Part shown: positions 58,894 to 64,000 of the stretch, in pieces | Layout: every line of letters begins with the position of its first letter | Position numbering within the stretch: position 1 is the stretch's first letter | NCBI GenBank assembly: GCA_034933145.1 | Contig: JAYFOA010000035.1 | Location: forward strand, 1-64,000 | Source of the DNA: UBA4644 sp034933145 | GTDB lineage: Bacteria > Bacillota > Clostridia > Oscillospirales > Butyricicoccaceae | Length of the DNA: 64,000 nt | Reading direction: 5' to 3' | Notes under the pieces: generated by a model | Told to the model about the DNA's origin: nothing | The model's database searches: none | Seen by the model: the letters and a program-made list of their open reading frames with translations, nothing else | Translations under genes and position numbers: made by a program

Positions 58894-60140
58894 TCCGCGC
58901 CTCCGGATGTTACCGGCGCCGTCAGTGCCCCGGTCGATCTCAGCTCGATTTCTATCTTCACATTGAGCTTAATTTTGCTGAATTCAATATCCCAGGTCCC
59001 CTTCATCGTTTCCCAATCATCCGGATATTCCCGGCGGATAATTTCCCCGAATCCGAACACATCCGCCTGAAGAGCTCTGGCCGTATAAAGTGCCTGCTGC
59101 ACATCAGTACGGATCGCCTCCTGCTCAAGCTCCTTAAGCATTTCAATATCCGAATCTTTCTGCATTTCTTTCTGCGTCTCGTTGCTCTCGATATACCCAT
59201 CCTCATTGATTTTCAACTGCATTTGTATGGTTCCGTCCGAAAGCTTCACTGCTTTCAGCTCACTTTGGGAATGCACAAGCTCCAATGTTACCTGACCCCA
59301 TTTGGTGTCTACGGTAATTGCTCCGCTCTGTGTCTTTCCTGTTATATACAAGAGACCGCGTGTCTGCGCCTTGTCAAGTTCTCCGATCATCTGTCCATTC
59401 TTAAAAACTGCCGTGGAGTCAAGCCGAGCCTTCATCTGCCCCTCATTTGTTTCATATAGCTCAACCATTGGCGCCACAGGACACATGGACCCACTCAACA
59501 TGGCGATGGAAAAATCGCGCAGGGTAACGACCACCGTTTCCGATACGGCTTTTTGATTTTCTAAAAGCCCGGCAATATGAACTGCCGGAATCTTTTCTAT
59601 TTGCGGCTCTTCGCTTAGGATATCCTCCGCTCTGCCCTTCGCAATAACAATATAGACATTCATCCGCGTTTCATTATCGCGCATGAATGTGTCCAGTCCC
59701 TCTGAAATGTCCTTTTTTGCCAACTCGCTTCCAAAAATCAATACTTGGTTATGCGGAAAATATAGTCTTCGCTTAACAGCGTGCACGGCACCCCTGATGG
59801 CAGAAAGAGGGCTTTTATCGGTATTCTGGATATTTGTATAGACTTTTCCGGAGGTTCCCCCTCCCGGGCCGGAGGAACCTCCGGATTTTATTTCCTCCGG
59901 CTTTACCACCTGCGCGGTAATCGTCACCGTATCCGGCTCTTCTCCAAGATCAAAACCTGTTCCGAGCACGATTGCCAGTGTATTTAGTTCACGCCGGCTC
60001 CAGCAGCCGCTGAGGTTCAGGAAGACCACAACGCATAATGCCAGCAGTACGGCGCGGCGGACCGCCACCCGCGTCCTGCGGAAAAGACCGGCGGTCGCCT
60101 TACTTTCCTGCTTGTGGGTTCGGAAAAAATATCTGCTCAT
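58890..60140 (-). CDS. gerAC: Spore germination lipoprotein GerAC
   Basis: A 416-residue lipoprotein. After a long basic leader the lipobox LNLSGC falls near residue 45, followed by WSRRELNTLAIVLGTGFD, the usual start of mature GerAC. Later marks are FPHNQVLIFGSELAKKD and the C-terminal domain with EFSKIKLNVKIEIELRSTG. The leader before the lipobox is longer than usual, so an internal start is possible. It is coupled to gerAA and gerAB by ATGA overlaps. Confidence 0.93.
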   Translation of the reverse strand: MSRYFFRTHKQESKATAGLFRRTRVAVRRAVLLALCVVVFLNLSGCWSRRELNTLAIVLGTGFDLGEEPDTVTITAQVVKPEEIKSGGSSGPGGGTSGKVYTNIQNTDKSPLSAIRGAVHAVKRRLYFPHNQVLIFGSELAKKDISEGLDTFMRDNETRMNVYIVIAKGRAEDILSEEPQIEKIPAVHIAGLLENQKAVSETVVVTLRDFSIAMLSGSMCPVAPMVELYETNEGQMKARLDSTAVFKNGQMIGELDKAQTRGLLYITGKTQSGAITVDTKWGQVTLELVHSQSELKAVKLSDGTIQMQLKINEDGYIESNETQKEMQKDSDIEMLKELEQEAIRTDVQQALYTARALQADVFGFGEIIRREYPDDWETMKGTWDIEFSKIKLNVKIEIELRSTGALTAPVTSGGAE

Positions 60141-61753
60141 GATTTCCCTCCCGGCGGTTTTTCCTTCCCTGCGGTTGGGTCGAACGGAATATTGAAATTC
60201 TGCCGCTTCAGATCCTGGGGATGGAGTGCGCGCGGGCGCGTGCGCATGGTCCAGAGCGGAGCACGAATGACAGTGTCCTTGATATCATCCGGCTGGAATG
60301 GTGCCAACGGTGCAAAATAGTGGGTGCCGAAGGATCTTAGGGACACCAGATGAACCAGTAGCGCCAATGCTCCCATCGTAACTCCGAAAAGTCCCATCGC
60401 CGAGGCAAGAATCAGCAGCATCCATCGCAGCAGGAATACGGCGTCGGCTGCAATGGGCGTTACAAAGCTCGATACCGCCGTAATAGCAATCACGATAACC
60501 ACGGGGGCACCCACTATCCCGGCCTGTACGGCCGACTGTCCCATCACCAGTGCACCAACAATGCTGATGGCCTGTCCGACCGGACGGGGCATGCGGACAC
60601 CCGCCTCCTTGATGATCTCAAACGACAGCAGCATCAGGCCCGTCTCAACTACCGCGGGAAATGGCACACCCTCACTGGCCGCCGCCATAGTAAATAGCAG
60701 TGCCGTTGGAATCAGTTCCTGATGAAAGGTAACCAGCGCCACATACAAAGCCGGAGCGAACATGCTGATGAAAAACGCTGTCAAACGCAAAAGGCGGAGT
60801 ACAGTCGCATAATAGCTGCGAATGGCATAGTCTTCCGACGTCTGGAAATTTTCCATAAACAACATGGGAATGGACAGAACGAACGGTGTCCCATCCATAA
60901 TGATTGCGACACGCCCTTCCAGCAGCTTCCCCGCGATAGCGTCCGGTTTTTCGCTGTACCACATAGTCTGGAACGCCGAATATGGCGAATCCTCAATAAA
61001 CTGCTCGATATACCCCACGGCAAGGACTTCATCGGTATCAATATTGCCGATCCGCCGTTCCACTTCTTTTACCAGCTTCGGATTTGTGATTCCCTCAATA
61101 TAAAGAATATTAACCGGTGTGCGCGTTCGTTTACCGACCGTGACGGAACAAATCTTCAGCGCCGGATTTTTGATCTTCCGGCGGATCATCGCCGTGTTGG
61201 TCCGCAGATTTTCCGTAAATCCTTCCCGGGGACCCCGAACCACCGTTTCTGTGTTCGGCTCGCTGACCGCCCGCTTGTCCCATCCCTTCGCACTGATCTC
61301 GACCGCTTCGTCAAACCCATCGACAAGCAGTATGGCATCTCCGTTGATGCAGCCTTCTGCCGCTTCCGATATCGTATAGATAGCCTTTATATCACCCGCG
61401 GATAAAAGCCGATCCCGGAGCTCTTTCATGCTCTGTACACCAAGATGTTTTCCGGGGCTAACCATGCGGCTATCGTACATCAGGGGTTTTACAATGTTAT
61501 CATTGATAAGCGACAGGTTTACCATTCCGTCGATAAACATAAGGACTGCCTGCAGCTCACCTTCTTTTCCAAAAACGAACTCTCGGATGACCAGATCACT
61601 GCTTTCACCGAATATACCTTTCAAAGCATCCGTGTTTTCCTTCAGGTCCGAGCACAGCCGCCGCGGCGGCTCCTCCTGCTCCTGGTGCTCCTTTTCTTCT
61701 TTTTTCCGGGTCTGCTGCTTTATCTGCCGAATCAACCTTTGATAATAGCGCAT
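60137..61753 (-). CDS. gerAA: Spore germination protein GerAA
   Basis: A 538-residue A subunit of the germinant receptor, forming the ion channel. The N-terminal soluble domain starts with LKENTDALKGIFGESSDLV and includes VVRGPREGFTENLRTN. The membrane part (about 300-480) has ASEGVPFPAVVETGLML, FEIIKEAGVRMPRP and SIVGALVMGQSAVQAGIV. I start at ATG 61753, with GAGGAAGG upstream; a GTG at 61768 is possible. A sigma-G promoter was looked for and not found with confidence. Confidence 0.95.
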   Translation of the reverse strand: MRYYQRLIRQIKQQTRKKEEKEHQEQEEPPRRLCSDLKENTDALKGIFGESSDLVIREFVFGKEGELQAVLMFIDGMVNLSLINDNIVKPLMYDSRMVSPGKHLGVQSMKELRDRLLSAGDIKAIYTISEAAEGCINGDAILLVDGFDEAVEISAKGWDKRAVSEPNTETVVRGPREGFTENLRTNTAMIRRKIKNPALKICSVTVGKRTRTPVNILYIEGITNPKLVKEVERRIGNIDTDEVLAVGYIEQFIEDSPYSAFQTMWYSEKPDAIAGKLLEGRVAIIMDGTPFVLSIPMLFMENFQTSEDYAIRSYYATVLRLLRLTAFFISMFAPALYVALVTFHQELIPTALLFTMAAASEGVPFPAVVETGLMLLSFEIIKEAGVRMPRPVGQAISIVGALVMGQSAVQAGIVGAPVVIVIAITAVSSFVTPIAADAVFLLRWMLLILASAMGLFGVTMGALALLVHLVSLRSFGTHYFAPLAPFQPDDIKDTVIRAPLWTMRTRPRALHPQDLKRQNFNIPFDPTAGKEKPPGGKS

Positions 61754-61867
61754 GCAAACCTTCCTCACTTCTCAAATACAGTTTATTATTTAGGCTTTGC
61801 ATTCCTCCATAATTTATGTAAATCATGCCATACGTTCTGTACGAAGTAAATGTTGATCGGATGCTGC

Positions 61868-61910
61868 TAAAAAAATAAGGGCAGACGGCAATATGTCGTC
61901 TGCTCTTTTA
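61868..61910 (-). terminator. Terminator downstream of the 70-residue orphan gene
   Basis: On the minus strand GCAGACG and CGTCTGC form the core of a hairpin that ends in CCTTATTTTTTTAGC. It separates the gerA operon from the pxp side. The plus strand is also T-rich after the stem. Confidence 0.7.
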
Positions 61911-61939
61911 TCTTTTTGAGGGGAGTCATCGATATGATG

Positions 61940-62152
61940 TCACATTTCACGCAGCTGCCGGAGCACATCGTCCAATTTCTGCTTTGACACCTTGCCTCCA
62001 ACATGAGTAAGTATGCGATTCAGGCTCATCCCTTGGCCAATCATCAGCATCGGGCCGCTGACCATCTGGGAAAATTCCCGCTGCAAAAGCGCTTTCGCCC
62101 GCGGATTCGCCAAAATTTCCCGTAGTGTAATGTTGCCGTTTCTCAAATCCAT
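61940..62152 (-). CDS. Small conserved-looking protein of unknown function
   Basis: A 70-residue protein, mainly helical. It begins MDLRNGNITLREILANPR and has SGPMLMIGQGMSLNRIL centrally and a lysine-rich end. A very good ribosome site (GAGGTGA) lies six bases before ATG 62152, which argues that it is real. It has its own terminator. No family is recognised. The two-helix, Met-rich pattern could be a small RNA- or protein-binding fold, but that is speculation. Confidence 0.72.
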   Translation of the reverse strand: MDLRNGNITLREILANPRAKALLQREFSQMVSGPMLMIGQGMSLNRILTHVGGKVSKQKLDDVLRQLREM

Positions 62153-62218
62153 TCAGAATCACCTCAAACTATCCTATGCAGTTAACGTGCTAATAAGCCC
62201 ACCACCCCAAGGATATCA

Positions 62219-63169
62219 TTACCAGATTTCTTCCCAATCCAATGCGGCCTGGCTAGAACGTAGGGCGCGCCGCTGCATGTGATACAGTTTCTGTGCCTCC
62301 TGCACCGTCACCGGAGCAAAGCGTACGGTATCCCCCGGCTTCTTCTGTGCCAGCAGCGGCAGGTCAGCGGTACAGACCGCACCCAGCTTAACATAGCCGC
62401 CGACCGTCTGGCGGTCTGCCATCATCACAATGGGCTGGCCATCGGGAACCTGAATCGCCCCCATGGCCACGCCGTCAGAAATGATATTTGCGTCCCGGCC
62501 GCCTGCAAACCGGAGTGCGGGGCCAGAAAGGCGAAGGCCCATCCGATCACTTTTATCTGATACTTTATAGACGGAAGAAAAGAAAGTCTCCAGGCTATCC
62601 TCCGTCAATGCATCCCTCTGCGCACCGGCCACGACGCGCACCGGTGCGGTATGGTCATAATTCTGAGGCAGCACACGCTGCGGCAGACCGCGCAGCCAAA
62701 GCTGCGGCGTGCGGAAGGCAATCCGGTCACCCTTCTGCAGCTTCCGCCCCTCATATCCGCCAAAAGAAGCCGCCAGGCAGGTACTGCGGCTATCCATCAC
62801 CGGGGGAATATCCAGCCCGCCGGCGAAGGCGAGATAGGCACGAAAGCCTGTCTTGGCGCCACCAATCGCCAGGGTCGCTCCTTTATTTGCCAGATAGGTG
62901 CGGCCGATTTCCAACGGTATGCCGTCCAGCATCGCCGCAAATTCCCCGCCCGTAAGCGCAAAGATATTAGATTCCAAAAATTTGATGGTTGGGCCAAGGG
63001 CGCAAATTTCCAACGCCGCTTCTTCCCAATCGTTCCCGCACAGGATGTTTGCCTGCCAGAGTGCAGGCGCATCCATAGCTCCGCAGACCGGTACGCCGCT
63101 GCTTTGGAATCCGATGCGTCCCCCATCCTGTACGGTGGTCTGCAGTCCGCCGCTGATGATTTCAATCAT
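62219..63169 (-). CDS. pxpC: 5-oxoprolinase subunit C (biotin-dependent carboxyltransferase-like)
   Basis: A 316-residue subunit of the PxpABC 5-oxoprolinase, related to allophanate hydrolase subunit 2. Marks are GGLQTTVQDGGRIGFQSSGVPVCGAMD at the start in outline, FALTGGEF, AFAGGLDIPPVMDSRSTC, and SDRMGLRLSG with SDGVAMGAIQVP. GGAGG inside pxpB precedes ATG 63169, an eight-base overlap. The complex hydrolyses 5-oxoproline, a damage product of glutamine and glutamate, to glutamate. Confidence 0.93.
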   Translation of the reverse strand: MIEIISGGLQTTVQDGGRIGFQSSGVPVCGAMDAPALWQANILCGNDWEEAALEICALGPTIKFLESNIFALTGGEFAAMLDGIPLEIGRTYLANKGATLAIGGAKTGFRAYLAFAGGLDIPPVMDSRSTCLAASFGGYEGRKLQKGDRIAFRTPQLWLRGLPQRVLPQNYDHTAPVRVVAGAQRDALTEDSLETFFSSVYKVSDKSDRMGLRLSGPALRFAGGRDANIISDGVAMGAIQVPDGQPIVMMADRQTVGGYVKLGAVCTADLPLLAQKKPGDTVRFAPVTVQEAQKLYHMQRRALRSSQAALDWEEIW

Positions 63170-63836
63170 GGAATGCCTCCAGCTTTTGGAATTCCTCCGG
63201 CGGGATGGGGCGGAACCGGACCCGCATCCCCGCTGATAGCAGGGTCTGCGGTGTGCGCCGGATATCGAATAGCCGGAGCGGTGTGCGCCCGATAAGCTGC
63301 CAGCCTCCGGGAGACGACAGTGGATAGACACCGGTCTGCTTGCCTGCGATGCCCACTGAGCCGGCGGGGATCGCTGTACGCGGTGTCTTGAGCCGGGGCG
63401 CGGCAATACGCGGATCCATACCGCCAAGATAGGGAAAACCCGGCATAAAGCCGAGCATGTAGACCGGATATTCCCCGCCACTGTGGATGGCCACGACTTC
63501 CGTTTCCGTCAAGCCGCAGTGGGCAGCCACCGCCGCCAAATCCGGCCCATACTCCCCGCCGTAACAAACCGGCAGGACCAGCAGCTCACCGTCCGTCTGT
63601 GCCGCCTGTTCCGGTGTCAACACTTCCAGTTTCCCCTGCAGCACGTCAAACGGCAAGATTTCCGGGTCATAATGTATCGTGACGGCAGCATAGGTCGGAA
63701 CCCATTCCAGCACGCCGGGCAGCGCCGCAGTTTTCAGCATATTACAAAACGCGGTGACGCGGGCGTTACACTCCGGAGAGATATCCGACCCAAACGTCAC
63801 CGTGGCCGCCCTGTCCCCCAAGGTCCGCAAATTCAT
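63162..63836 (-). CDS. pxpB: 5-oxoprolinase subunit B
   Basis: A 224-residue subunit of PxpABC, related to allophanate hydrolase subunit 1. The diagnostic stretch is YMLGFMPGFPYLGGMDPRIA, followed by IPAGSVGIAGKQTGVYP and SPGGWQLIGRTPLRLFD. It overlaps pxpA (ATGA) upstream and pxpC downstream, so the three subunits are made together. Confidence 0.95.
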   Translation of the reverse strand: MNLRTLGDRAATVTFGSDISPECNARVTAFCNMLKTAALPGVLEWVPTYAAVTIHYDPEILPFDVLQGKLEVLTPEQAAQTDGELLVLPVCYGGEYGPDLAAVAAHCGLTETEVVAIHSGGEYPVYMLGFMPGFPYLGGMDPRIAAPRLKTPRTAIPAGSVGIAGKQTGVYPLSSPGGWQLIGRTPLRLFDIRRTPQTLLSAGMRVRFRPIPPEEFQKLEAFHD

Positions 63837-64000
63837 ACAAGTTCACCCATACGCCTTACATTCACACCATGGGCTTCCAGTGTACCGCGAATCGCCTTTG
63901 CGACATCCAAGGCATGGGCATTATCCCCATGAACACAGACAGAGGCACATTCCATCGAAATCACCGTACCGTCGGCGCATTCCACCGTGCCGTTCTGCAC
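63833..64000 (-). CDS. pxpA: 5-oxoprolinase subunit A (LamB/YcsF family), partial C-terminus
   Basis: The last 55 codons of pxpA lie in the window; the rest is beyond the right edge. They include CASVCVHGDNAHALDVAKAI and the end VNVRRMGELV. SVCVHGDN is typical of the C-terminal part of the LamB/YcsF family. The stop overlaps the pxpB ATG. The order A-B-C on one strand agrees with the complex. Confidence 0.9.
   Translation of the reverse strand: MQNGTVECADGTVISMECASVCVHGDNAHALDVAKAIRGTLEAHGVNVRRMGELV

Noticed and set aside
61605..61826. Small minus-strand frame overlapping the start of gerAA
   Set aside because: It runs out of frame into gerAA, whose N-terminal family motif is clear, and its start codons have no properly spaced ribosome site.
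61754..61939. Sigma-G promoter expected before gerAA
   Set aside because: CAT-rich sequences such as CATGATT and CATAAAT do not meet the consensus at the right distance from a -35 element.
1..64000. tRNA, rRNA, CRISPR arrays, insertion sequences or riboswitches of known class
   Set aside because: No cloverleaf-like runs, spaced direct repeats, transposase motifs or recognisable aptamer cores were seen by reading; a covariance-model scan would be decisive.

Overview
The window comes from a spore-forming, low-oxygen Firmicute of the class Clostridia. Gene content and order suggest an Oscillospiraceae-like gut lineage, but the genus cannot be named from the sequence. The grounds are a PolC-type replicase, sporulation genes (spo0A, spoIVB, spoVM, a gerA-type operon), the MEP isoprenoid pathway (dxr, ispD, ispF, ispG), a pyrophosphate-type phosphofructokinase and consensus sigma-A promoters. 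Bases look moderately GC-rich with AT-rich promoters. I saw no rRNA, tRNA, insertion sequence, prophage or CRISPR array.

Layout. 1-5142 (minus): a complete peptide-type ABC importer (SBP-B-C-D-F) from one consensus promoter; the last gene runs off the left edge. 5271-22317 (minus): about 17 kb of tightly packed, often overlapping housekeeping genes: cdaA-cdaR-FAD oxidoreductase-rseC-like-yicC-remA-gmk-rpoZ-priA-def-fmt-Zn peptidase-rsmB-rlmN-stp-prkC-rsgA. It ends with a 22-codon gene that I identify as spoVM, followed at once by a terminator. 22326-25818 (minus): cysteine desulfurase with a DUF3343 partner, a decayed gene remnant, then carD-ispD-ispF. 25832-28424: spo0A and spoIVB, with a divergent small XRE regulator. 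28445-30850: fbaA and, divergently, the PPi-type phosphofructokinase. 30932-41574 (minus): pyrH-frr-uppS-cdsA-dxr-rseP-ispG-polC. 41675-48447 (minus): DNA repair genes uvrB-uvrA-ycaQ-like plus radC; the uvrB promoter holds a LexA-type box.

48484-57538 (mostly plus) is the accessory part. A secreted GHL10-type glycosidase-like protein comes first. Then follows an operon headed by a SARP/BTAD regulator whose C-terminus looks like a degenerate GGDEF domain. Behind it lie a secreted transglutaminase-like protein, a GspF/PilC platform protein, four small single-TM pilin-like or unknown proteins, a PilT ATPase and an unrecognised 136-residue protein. No PilB, major pilin or prepilin peptidase is present here, so this is the part most likely to be a poorly described system. 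57566-61753 (minus): a gerAA-gerAC-gerAB germinant receptor operon with an extra 75-residue membrane protein. 61940-64000 (minus): an orphan 70-residue protein and the 5-oxoprolinase genes pxpA (partial), pxpB and pxpC.

Together the genes cover envelope precursor supply (MEP pathway, UppS, CdsA), translation quality control, second-messenger and Ser/Thr kinase signalling, SOS repair, and the cycle of sporulation entry, coat assembly and germination. All identifications rest on reading motifs and gene order; no database search was run.
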